Source of the DNA: Tetrastigma voinierianum
Lineage: Eukaryota > Streptophyta > Magnoliopsida > Vitales > Vitaceae
Assembly: GCA_016808115.1 (NCBI GenBank)
Contig: JAEQBH010005107.1
Coordinates: 1 to 64,000, forward strand
DNA length: 64,000 nt
Direction of reading: 5' to 3'
Shown: positions 40,480-51,300 of the stretch, piece after piece
Layout: each line of letters opens with the position of its first letter
How positions within the stretch are numbered: position 1 is the stretch's first letter
The notes under the pieces: model-generated
Seen by the model: the letters and a program-made list of their open reading frames with translations, nothing else
What the model was told of the DNA's origin: nothing
Databases searched by the model: none
Position numbers and translations under genes: made by a program

Positions 40480-41100
40480 TTGATAATGCAACTCTATTGT
40501 GGTGTAGAAGGTTCCTAGCAATAGAGAAGGGGACGTGCACCATAGACACGTGGGTCGATTTCAAGAGAGAAAGTAAAGCGATTACGGAGGATGTGGGATA
40601 CATGGCAGAAGTAGAAGATGAGGCATCTCAAGCACACGAGGTCGATTCGGGACTATGTCAAGGAGTTCTCTTCCTTAATGCTTGAAGCTCCTGATATGAA
40701 TGAGAAGGAACTTCTCTTCAACTTTATGGACAACACAACGAGAGGATGGGGTGAGCAAGCCCAAGGAGAGAAGAGGTGTGCGAGACCTAGCGGCTACTTG
40801 ATGGCGGTCAGCCCAGAATCCTTGATGGATTACAAGGGAAAGCATGTCTTCGATGACGAGGGCTCAAGGGTTAGCCACGACTCGGGTGGGGAGAAAGAGG
40901 TGTCGGGGTTCGGAAGATAATAAAGCGGATGGGGAAAAGAGGTGCCGCGATGCTTTGGAGTATGGTAAGGTAGGATACCACTACTAGGGAAGATAAGGGC
41001 GGGCGCGGCCGGAGTCTACGCGGCTAAAGTGCTTCCTATGGGATGGTCGCATTTGACAAGGGAATGTCTAAGAAAAGCACTGGAGATGTAGCATCGAGAA
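40480..41100 (+). pseudogene. Gag remnant of the small gypsy element
   Basis: FLAIEKGTCTIDTWVDFKRE (one frame) and MRHLKHTRSIRDYVKEFSSL, NEKELLFNFMDN (another frame) match plant retrotransposon gag. Further on, CFL followed by HLTRECPKK-like codons is what remains of a CCHC knuckle (41025-41080), split by a frameshift. Confidence 0.8.
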
Positions 41101-41319
41101 AAGTGAGAAAACTGATGGAGGATGCGCACGGGTTCGATACGAGATGATAGGCGCCCTGGTCATGCTGAGGCTGGTCACGAGGGAGGCGGCCGACGGTGAG
41201 GTGCCCGGCCACGCGGGGACAAAATCCTTGGGAGTAGGAGAAGTCGAGTGGGCAGAGGCACGGCTGCTCGGGAGCCTCGACAAAATGGGTACCCGGTAAT
41301 GAAGGTGGCTTCATGAGGA

Positions 41320-41460
41320 GAAGGAGGTGGAGACTATCCTAGCTAAGCGGGTCACTAGGAAACATGGAGTCCCTCTAGTGTGAGAGTACCTGGTTCGGTG
41401 GAAGGAGTGCACACCAAAGCGAAGAGGCTAGGCCCGGGAGGAGTGAGGTGCGCTAGGAAA
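41320..41460 (+). pseudogene. Chromodomain remnant
   Basis: KEVETILAKRVTRKHGVPLV, then a stop and EYLVRWKECTPK, match the chromodomain at the end of chromovirus integrases. It sits just before the purine tract and 3' LTR, as expected for pol's last domain. Confidence 0.7.
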
Positions 41461-41902
41461 GTTAGCAGTTGGGCAAACCGATTCGAGCTGGCGTATCGAC
41501 GGGGAGTTGTCTAGTGGGTGGGGAGAGTGTGAACTCACTCTAAACCTGACATCCTATGGGAAGAATCCCTCGATGGGCCTGAGAGAGCCCACCCGTATAT
41601 AAGAGAATGTTCCTGAGCACTTGTGGAACTTCTTTGACCCCGAGCTATGTGGAATGTTCTAGAGACCTGAATCTACACAATCGTGAAGATCTTTGGAGAT
41701 TGATACTTTTATGAGTGAAGGTGTGTGGAAGAATGTGGGCATATGGAGAAATGGCATGGAATGTGGGAGAGTGATGCAGAATCTTAGTATTGGTGGTCTT
41801 GTAAATATATGTATGGTCTGACGCTCTTTGCAAGAATTCTCTAGGTTAGTAGAGGCCTTTCACTGAGTTCACACATTCCATTCATTTGTATATAAGGAGG
41901 TG

Positions 41903-44589
41903 TGATGGTAGACCCAAGCTATATATACAAATTGTAATACTTATTACCAAAAGGACTATTGTGCCATCCACGACAACGGCGCCATAAAGCTTGATGTGGA
42001 GACGAAACATATATACAAATTTATGACACTATTACCAAAGGACTATTGTCTAATCCCTGACAAAGGCCATAAAACGATGGTAGGCCAAAACATGTTTACT
42101 TTTATTTATGCATTAGTTATCATGCGAGGAATTATAACGTTATCCTTGAGGGACTACTATCACGATCCCGAGCAAAGTAAGCCACTTAAAACTTGTTTGT
42201 GACCAAATACATATCTGGTTATGACATTTCCAAGGACTATTAACTAATCCCGAACCAGCAGTGCCATCAACTTGTTGACATCGTACTATCATAACCAATC
42301 TCTTAGAGTGGGAACAATTTAATTGTGGTTTTGGTCGAAAAGTGTAATGCACGGTCGACAAGTATTAATAAGTGGACTTAAAGTAAGATATCGATCCTGA
42401 ATCTCAAAATTTTTTCATCCTTTACTTGCGACTACTGAAAAATTAATATTACTATTTGGACCATAAATTGATGCCCAGGTTCCCGACATGAAATTTGGAA
42501 ATCAACTAGTTCAAGAAAATGAACAATTCAAATAGCGAAATAAAACAAATGAAGGAAAATAAAATTCCCTACAAGAAAATGAATCTTGACGGTTATCATG
42601 GGGAAGACACATCAAGAGAAACAGTCATAGTGAATGATCAATTCCTGTAGTTCATATCAATTAATTTCGATTATCTCAGTTTCAAAACTGGTCTACAGCA
42701 TTCAGAGTGTACCGATCTCGTCCACGCCCATTACTCGCTATCTCTTCCCGATTCTCTCGACCATGTGGAACGAGATAACTACTTTTAACAAGAACTTCCT
42801 TAAGCTGGGTATTTTTCTTTTGCAATACTTCATACCCATTTTATGGACTGTACACCTTAGCTCCCAAGTTATCGGTCAAGCAAGGATATACAACTTCCAA
42901 ATTACTTTCTCGAAATTAAAATAGATCAACCTTTCCTCGACATCTCGCCTAACACTGATCGGGCCTCACTATCCGACCAGGAAATCTCCTTGTTTAAATA
43001 GATAAGTCGCTCAACTCTGCTTCAATTTCAAGTGAGAAGAGGATTTATCTAAGTGAACCCACAAAGCTCAAAGGATCCCTTTAATAAAGGTGTTAAGATA
43101 CTCTCAAAGAAATGTACATTACCCTGTGATTGTCTCTCCCTGCGGTCACTCGCAGGACCTCTCGAAATCGTGAGTAACGACGCAATTCTTAACGTATAGT
43201 AAATCGATATTCGCATCCAAAATCAATAAACCTACATCCAAGTAAATTGTGAAAACCGAAATGAACAAGATGTCGCAAATTACTACAGAAAATCAATTCG
43301 ACTACAACGTTCACTAAATGGAAGTCGGGTTCCTCACCATCAATCACACGAGCAAAGATCCTTCCGATCAAAAGAATAATCGCACTGAACCGAAATAATC
43401 GAATCCCGTAAATTGTCTCAACTCGATGCATTCCGTAGTAATTTTGAAAAGAAATTGAATTCAGATTCAGCCAGAAACGATAACATTCGCATCCAAAAAA
43501 TAATAAAACGAAAAACTAGACAAACATCCGTCTAAAATAAAGAAAAGAAAAGAAAAGAAAAGAAAGAAAGAAAAGAAAATAAAAGGAAGCCTAGGCTACC
43601 CGATCTCTTTGATGCGCTCCGACTTGCTTTTTACTATTCGTGAATACATTTATGTGGTTTTCCAATGCCCTAATCCCAATATAACCTGGGTCGTGGATTT
43701 CGTGAGTAGCCAGCCTGCCATCGCCTCCAACTGCGACCTCAATTTTTCTCTTTTGTCGCGACATCGAACTCATGTCGCGATACATCGACTCTTAAAGTTC
43801 CCGTCTCCTATGAACCCGCTCAGTCGTCACGACACCAATCTTATGCCCCGTTGTGCTCTGGGCTTGATCGCTTCAGATGTCGCGAAGATCACGGGCCTGC
43901 CGCGACATCCATTCTAGTCCTTGCGCCTTCAATGGAGTTGTTCGATGTCGACATCGCGACGCCACGCGACATGGCCTGCCAAGTCTCCCGTAGACCCTTT
44001 CCATCGGTTATCAGACGTCACGACCTCAATTTTCTTTGTCGCTGACATCACTTAATGGTACTGCTTTCCTCGAATGCAATCCCCGATGTCGTACATCAAC
44101 CCCATAGCTCAAGCCTTCACTGATCTCCTCTCGATCAATGACTCAAGATTAAGTCTCTACCGTAACAAACTGGGCTATCTCGTGTCGCGACATCGCCTTC
44201 ATTATTGACCTTATGTCAGAGGTCAGAATGGTTGTCGATGATACGCGACTTAATAGCTCACATCACTTTAATTTCGCTCCTTCTTCAACCGCCAGACTGC
44301 GGTCTCCCGTCAAGCACCGCATCAAATTCTTCAATCTTCCTAATGTCGCGAATTTAGAACCGGATTGTGACTCACTAACCGCATCAACACTCCACCATTG
44401 CTTATCGCCCGCCATTCACTCGCATTTTTATCCACTTATTTCTCGTGATTTCTAACGCTTTTTCTTTCTTCTCGCTCTTCCCGCTAATGACAATCGTGAG
44501 CTTCTTCATAATTTCAGATATTAATTATTCAATTTAATCAAAATCAAAACGTAAAAATGGACTAAAAAGAGATGACTTTAAGCTCATCA
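41903..44589 (-). repeat. 3' LTR of the Athila element
   Basis: Partner of 54344-57111. It contains PBS-like iterations at its left end (to about 42290), an (AAAAG)n stretch (43539-43580) and many TGTCGCGACAT-type palindromes (43755-44360). Confidence 0.88.
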
Positions 44590-44605
44590 ACCCCAACTTA
44601 AAATT
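44590..44605 (-). promoter_or_regulatory. Polypurine tract of the Athila element
   Basis: On the minus strand TTTTAAGTTGGGGT directly precedes the LTR start TGATGAG, the usual Athila arrangement. Confidence 0.75.
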
Positions 44606-47600
44606 TTGCTTCGTCCCTACAAAGAAAAAGAAAGATTTGTTTGTCCTCAAACAAAAAGGACATTTTTCGCTGATTCATTCTGCAGTGGCAATCAATTTAA
44701 TTGAAAAGCAAGGTATGCATAATTTTCTATATATCTAGCTTCAAATCCAGTTCAAGGTTAGTTTCTACTTTTATAAAAGATACAAAACTAAATCAAGAAA
44801 TTGCTTTACAAACAACATAATCATTGGGATCTCGTTGAATAATAGATTATTTTCCTTTTTCATTTTCATACCGGACAATTAACTCTAAAGTCCTTCACCA
44901 GCTTTGATTGTTTCCATATTTCCAAATTCCATGTTTGCTTTTCATATCGATCTCCACTAATGTAGGTGATTTCAACCTTCAAGATCAATCAGTCTGTGGC
45001 TTATATTGTGCCAGTTTGGGTAATGGGTGGTGATGGAAGGAATTTGTGTTAAGATTACTCGACCCTTTCTCTTCTTTCCGCCTCTTCTTTCTTATAGCTT
45101 TCTCTAATAAACTCCTAAGCTTCATGTTTGGGACATCTCTTCGATCTCTTCAATTCAAAATTTGTATGCCCCTATTTTTCACTTGTAATTTCACTCGGGG
45201 AATTTTTTCCTTGTTTGTCACCATTTAAGTGATAAGGCAATGTTTTAACTTTTGAGCTTTCTAATACTCTTAGCTAACTTTGGGTTAAGAGTCCCATACC
45301 GTACGGCATTAATTAGGTGGTCAAAACACCCCTAAGAACTTAATTGTTCAAGAGAGTTAGGCCACAAGCATAAAACTTATCCCTATAAGTGTTCTTTTCT
45401 ATTGCATTTTTCGTCTGCCTTTTCTTTCATTCCTTTGATTTCGAAAATATATACTCCCTCAAACTTTTACTTACTTCCTCCTGGATTCCCGGGTAATCAT
45501 AGGTTCTTTACCTGAGGATTGATTTCTTAGAATGGGTTGGGTTTTACTGGTTATTTTTGAAAAAATAAGCTCGTTGGTTCAATTGAACTAAGGTATATGA
45601 ACAAAGATATAAGTGGGATGGTTAGAATGGCTCAAACTGCCCAAGAATGGCTCGCATCATCTCTTGTTAGTCAGATTACCTAGATTTCGCTCAACTAATA
45701 ATCTAACAAATTTAGAATTTGGTTTGAAATAAGCCATACTAACCATAGGAGTACCTTGACTCATTTTTGTTAATGAGTATTTAAATTAATTGGTATTCAA
45801 TAGGTTCTTTGATCTATTGTTCATACCACAAACTCAAAAAAATTGTTTTGTTCCTTCTATTATATTACCTTCCTCAATTCTGGACTTATCAGTTAGATAT
45901 AAGTAATTTTGCACTTTGGGCAAGCTTCAATCAAACTGTATTTATTTGGCCTTTATTCTACATTTTAGCTCATTCCTAATCTAACTGCTTCATTCAATTC
46001 AGCTCATTCCATCTCAGCAGTTTTTATTCTGGAACTAATTTCTACTTTAATGTCCTAATCATGCATCTTTCAGCAACACAATATTGAACCAACAAATTCA
46101 AAATAGCACGCACACAACAATTCAATTCAAGTTTCTCATTTTATTTCTGATTCAATTGCAACGGTTTAGAACTACAGTATAGAAAGGAGTGATTGAAACT
46201 TGAATGGATAGGTCTATTTTTTTTCTTTTCCTCTGCTTGCTATGTGGTCCTGGGGATCCAGTCAAGAGTGTCCAATTGTGGGTTGAATTCTGGAATCTTT
46301 ACTTCTATTCTCCTCCGTCCCGCTTTCTTTGCTCTGGCCTCGCTTCCCGTGCCAATTCATTTGAGAGATCCACCTTTGTTCGGGCCATCCCGTCTCATTC
46401 CAAGTGTGTTCATGTTTTTCTCCATTTCTGTCATTACCTCCAAGCACTTCGACAGTCGTCATATGATCAAGTCCGTGATTCTCTTAGCCACATTCCTTCC
46501 TCCCGAATGCATCAAGCTCATCTAACACCTTGTCTCTCCTTCCATCTTTGTCTCAAAATCTTTCACCAGTGGACATGTAAAGAAATTTAAATCCATTGAT
46601 GTTCTCTTCGTCCCGTTTTCCCGTTTGGCATCCCTTTTCCTTCAAAAGATCTTGGAGTCGATTGTCTCTCGTTAACTTGATTGTTGTAGAATGCCTCGCG
46701 GATCGAACTTCGCCTTTCTTTAATGTATCTTTATCCCTTGTTTCCATTTCCTTTCGAAGTTTTCCCTTGCCGCCGGAGTACCCTTCATCCTGCTCCCTTC
46801 CTTTCAGCCTTTGCTTCCCGTTCCCGTTCCCTTTTCGCAACTCACTCTTCAAACTTTTCTTTCCTTCTCCGTAGTTCTCTTCCCATTCTTGATCTCTTTT
46901 TAGCCTTTCATGTACTCTCCCCGAACTCTTGTCGCAACCTCCACTCCTTTCCTTGCCTCCATCTGCTTGTATGGAGAGAAGTACTCATTGATTGCCTGTT
47001 CTCTCAGGTGGTTCCCCCAGAACTTTCCTTTTCTTTGAATGTTCTACCTCGCACTGGGAGGAGAACTAGCTAAAGGGGAAGAGAAATCCACTGGTTTCTT
47101 TCATCCCGCTCTCGCAAGATCTCGCAAATGAAATTATTAACATCCGGGAGGAGCTTGTTTACTTCTCAGCTGGAACTTCTTCCCGTTTTAATCAAGACCC
47201 TTTTCTTTCCGTTTCGTCCTTTTACTCACTTCGTCAATAAGTGTGGTGATGTCGAACTTCTTCTTCTCGTTTCCTTAATCCCTCTCACTCCAAATTCTTC
47301 AAACACAAGATTTGTAATCATTTGCCGCGAGGGATCACTCTCTTTGTTTCCTTCGTGGTACCTCATTATCGAATTTTCTATTATTTGTCTTTATATTGAT
47401 CTTATATCCTCTCGAATAGCGTATAAAGCATGACCGCCTCCCCGCCTCACCGTGCTCGTGTGTCCGGTTGAACCAAAACAAGAGGCTAGGAACAGAACCA
47501 TACCTTAGCCTCCTCTGAGGCTTCCCCCGTTTGGGTATCTGTCCTCCTTTCTCCCCGCCTCACCGAGCCTTCCCGGGTCTGAGTTTCTCCACCTTCTTCA

Positions 47601-47675
47601 AATCTCGGCTTGCGAGCCTTTTCAATTCACCCATGCTTCAGGTCCCGCCATTTCATAAACTCTGGGTTAATGGCC
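44606..47675 (-). other. Athila 3' interior, no domain recognised
   Basis: Long AT-rich stretch (44640-46190) followed by a strongly purine-rich minus strand (46550-46900, Lys/Glu/Arg-rich frames). I recognise no protein here. In Athila elements this is where env-like or other accessory frames lie. Confidence 0.45.
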
Positions 47676-48237
47676 TCAGGCTCCATATGGCACCCACACT
47701 CCTCTGACGTATACAGTATTGTCCTTTCTCCCTACCAAATTTGAGTAGAACTCCCTTACTACCGTCGCATACTCCCGGCTCCTGACAAAAGCAGAGAGGT
47801 TTCTAACCTCTTTCTTTATCATTTCCTTGAAAGGAGCGATGTGGTTTTTTGAATCGTCTTTTCGCACAAACCCCTTCCTGCAAGATAGTGTTTCCTCCAA
47901 CAGTAGGCTTCTCCGATACAAAATCTTCGATGTTCTCTTCTGCTATTTTTTTCTTGGCCTTTTTAGTGCTTTCCTCGGGAACCTGGTCCCTCCTTTGGCG
48001 TTTCCGCAAGTGTTCTTCATTCTCGTTTCTTCCCGTCGATTCTCTTCTCGATTGCACGTTTTCCTCCATGAATTCTTCTTGGTTGTGGCTGAGGCTTGAT
48101 GCCCGCCATTCGAGAAGAAGGAAAGTTTCAAGATTTTGGGACCTAGGTTTTCGTGGGTTTAAAATCGAGGGGAGAGAGAATGAACGGTTCCGAATGGAGT
48201 GGAAGTCGGGAAAAGTACTCCAACCGCTGCAATTCAA
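47676..48237 (-). pseudogene. Accessory ORF of the Athila element, plant-transposon-protein domain
   Basis: The first frame (48237-47803) is highly charged (RKRQRRDQVPEESTKKAKKK), then a shift leads into 47921-47676 with SAFVRSREYATVVREFYSNL and VYVRGVWVPYGA. The second part matches what I know as the 'putative plant transposon protein' domain often encoded near Athila-like elements. Function is unknown. It lies between integrase and the 3' LTR on the same strand. The first frame has no recognised domain. Confidence 0.6.
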
Positions 48238-48912
48238 TCAAAGTTTATGAGCTCGGCTGATTATTTTCATTTATTTCCACATGTCGCGACTTTAATGCCA
48301 CCTTAAAACAAGATGTTGGCTACTGTGGCAAACCTTAAAATTTCCACCGCAACATTTCTAATTTGTCGCGACATCAAGTTAATTGTCGCGACCTTCTCAA
48401 CCCTTTGCTCGGGACAAGCCATCCCTTTGGCTGCGAAGCATATACGTTTCTCTATACAGCATGACGTCGCGACAACTTCTTTTTAGCCGAAGTTTTCGTC
48501 AGCGACTTCACTTTAAAGCTCAATGTTCATGTAATCTTCATTCCTAGCTACTCTAAACTCTTCAACATCAAATGAATCAATTTCACACAAGAATTCATAC
48601 ATGTACTAAATTCACTTCTGCGAATTTATGTAGTGGAGAAAAATTGCTTCCCTTTTTCCCGTATTCTCCACGTGAGTTGTTAGTTATCCAAAGAATCGCT
48701 TCTTCCCTCCTTCCTGCATTTGCTCACGCAACCCCGCACACCGATGTAATTGATTACATCAACCAAAACAAAGTCCTCAGATAATTGCTAATAAATCAAC
48801 ACGAATTCTAACTAAAATTCATAGAAAATTAGAAATTCGGGATTTCCTATGGTCGCCTCCCATCACCGCTTCGCCTTGAGTCCTTAGTCGGACTTGTTGT
48901 CGTGTTCCTTCT

Positions 48913-49967
48913 TTAGAGATCCCGCCTAAGCTCTTCATTCCTTCTTCTCTCGCTTAAATAAGGTTTAAGTCTTTGTCCATTTACTCGGAATTCTTCTCCA
49001 GTATCTGCCCTTAATGTCACTGCTCCAAATGTATTGCTTGACACCACTGTGTATGGTCCACCCCATTTGGATTTTAGCTTCCCTCGAAACAACTTCAGTC
49101 TAGAATTAAACAATAGAACTTTTTCCCCTGATCTAAACTCCTTCCTTAGGATCCTTTGATCATGCAATTTCTTTCATCATCCTTGTAGATGGTAAAGATT
49201 ATCATAGGCTTCATTTCGGCTATTCCACCCTGATGGGCTAGCAATCTCTCTTTCCTTTGCGCTTTGAAATCGAAGTTCAACTTCATGGCCCACATTGCCT
49301 TGTATTCTAATTCCGCAGGTAGGTGACATGGTTTTCCGAATACAATTTCAGATGGGACATTCCAATGGGAGTTTTGGTGGCGCAACTCGTAAGCCCACAA
49401 GGCATCATCAAGCTCGAAGACCAATCCTTCCTGCCGACTCACCGCTCTTTTCAAGTATTCTTTTAATCTCCCCGTTGGAAATTTCGCTGTCCATTGGTCT
49501 CGGGATGATACGCTAGACTCATTACATGTTCGATCCCATACCGCTCATGTGTTTTGCAAATATCTGCTTGCAAATGGCTTCCCCATCACCGACGATACCC
49601 CGCGTTCCAAATCAGCTTCAAAATATTCTCGCGTTAAGCTCATAACCTGGTATTAGCATCATTTCTAGAACAAGCCATCGCTCCACTCCATTTGAACGTA
49701 ATCAATCGCTTGCAGCAAAGATGCGGGCGATTCCCAAATGACGTGGGAATGGTCCCATAAAATTCATCCCCCATACATCAAATAATTGCACCACCATAAT
49801 ATTTCTAGTGCATTTATTTCGTCGATATTTCCAATCTTCCTAAGATCCTTCACATAACTTGACCCATTCAAGACAATCAAAAGCGGTGGCCAATAAAATC
49901 CGACGAAAGATTTACGAGCTGTTTCTTTCTCCCCGAAAAGTGCCCCCCATAAGGTGATGCATGGCAT
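48913..49967 (-). pseudogene. Athila integrase, frameshifted
   Basis: In order on the minus strand: KSFVGFYWPPL (zinc-binding region, 49967-49764); FDVWGMNFMGPFP (near 49755-49785, another frame), where the catalytic Asp usual in GIDFMGPF reads Asn; VPSEIVFGKPCHLPAELEYKA (49454-49146); and REKVLLFNSRL-like and KLKSKWGGPYTVV (49167-48913), the C-terminal domain. Motifs are of the Athila/Tat type. Confidence 0.85.
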
Positions 49968-51029
49968 TCATCCAAAATTTTTCCTTGTTCATTTTCTAGC
50001 ACGCATTTTCTTTATTATCATATCAATACCTCTTTTAAATAAAAAGTGGATCATCCCAAATATAATACTCGTCACTCGAAGTTTCCTCATTGAAGTGACC
50101 CGGGCGAACTACTCCAAGCTAAATAGTTCACAATGCTCCAAGAGATACCATGGAAGGACAGAAACCTTAACAGCTTACTCATCCGGGGAAATTTCAAGCA
50201 TTATTACCTTCTCCTCCCTCTTCTAAGTGTTTCTTTCTACTCTTGACAAGTGATCAAATTCATCACATTGTCAGCATCCTTTATCCCTGACTTCCAAATC
50301 AAACTCCCGCAATGTACAGCGACCCACCTTATCAATCTCGCTTAGCTTCCTTTGACATCAAGTATTCGATCGGCCGCATTTAACGCTGTGAATCACATGG
50401 ATCCTAAAATGTATTGGCTCTGGGGTTTTCACAAGCAAATACTATACCTAGCATCTCCTTCGCTTGTCGGTAGTTCTCTTGCGGCTTCATCAAGGTTTTA
50501 CTAGCATAGTATATGGCCCCGAATATTCTTTCTTTCTTGCCCCAACACAAAATCCCATGGCAAAATCACTAAAGATCACACATTATTTCAAATCCCTCGA
50601 TCCCATTCCTCGTGCAATCCATTATAGGTGTCAGGACTCAACTGATTTTTGATTTCTTCAAAGTATCTGCGTGAGAGTTATCAAAATTGAACCTCGTATT
50701 CTTTTTCCAAGAATTTGCATAGCTTGCCTCGCTATTTTTGAAAAGTCTGATGAATCTCTTTGTAAAATCCAAGATGCCCCAACAGTTTTACCCTTTTACT
50801 GTAGGTCAGGTAAGAGTTTGATAATGGATACCTTGATCGGGTCTACTTAACTCGTATGCAATTTACGCCCAAAACAATACCTTCCGCTACCATAAATGGC
50901 ATTTTTCCTAACTAATGCTAACTGGCCTGCATCTTTGGCTAATCGCTTTCCAGATCGCTTAAACATCGATCAAAAAAAGATGGATCCACATACACAGCTG
51001 AAGTCATCCATGAAAATTTCCATTACTTT

Positions 51030-51300
51030 TCAACCAAATATGAGAATATGTACATCATACACCTCTGAATGTAATGAGATTACATAGCCCAAATGGCATC
51101 CTTCCGAAGGCAAAGGTACCATAAGGGCATGTGAATGTGGTCTTCGATCCTCGTGTGCAATTAAGGACCGACGATCCTCGGTGCACCATCCGTAAAACAA
51201 AGTCGCGGCTATTCTCGCTAACCTCATTCAACATCCGATCAACGAAAGCGCAGCTGAAATGATCTTTTCCGTCAGCTGCATTCAACTTCCCCAGAATCAA
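51030..51300 (-). pseudogene. Athila reverse transcriptase fragment
   Basis: KDHFSCAFVDRMLNEV then TTFTCPYGTFAFGRMPFGLC, the conserved fingers/palm segment of gypsy RT. A break after the last motif loses the frame. The lower-coordinate region to 49970 should hold RNase H but is unreadable. Confidence 0.82.

Larger units (their letters stand above)
39271..41902 (+). mobile_element. Small non-autonomous gypsy element (gag plus chromodomain), left part
   Basis: The 5' LTR (39271 to about 39870) is followed by a Met-type primer site (TTGGTATCGAGC, 39876-39887), a gag remnant, a short chromodomain remnant and a purine tract (41515-41527). The 3' LTR starts at 41528 and is broken by the Athila element at 41903; its remainder is 57112 to about 57310. 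The two LTRs share CGTATATAA, GAAGATCTTTGGA, CATGGAATGTGGGAGAGT and CATTCATTTGTATATA. Protease, reverse transcriptase and integrase are absent: about 1.6 kb of interior jumps from gag to the chromodomain end of pol. This resembles TR-GAG-type or internally deleted chromoviruses. Confidence 0.78.

Noticed and set aside
43755..44360. Repeated TGTCGCGACAT considered as a CRISPR-like array
   Set aside because: Irregular spacing, palindromic short motif, plant LTR context; no cas genes.
46193..46590. Plus-strand frames of 110-128 aa with apparent membrane segments
   Set aside because: Antisense to the purine-rich Athila interior; hydrophobicity follows from pyrimidine-rich sequence.
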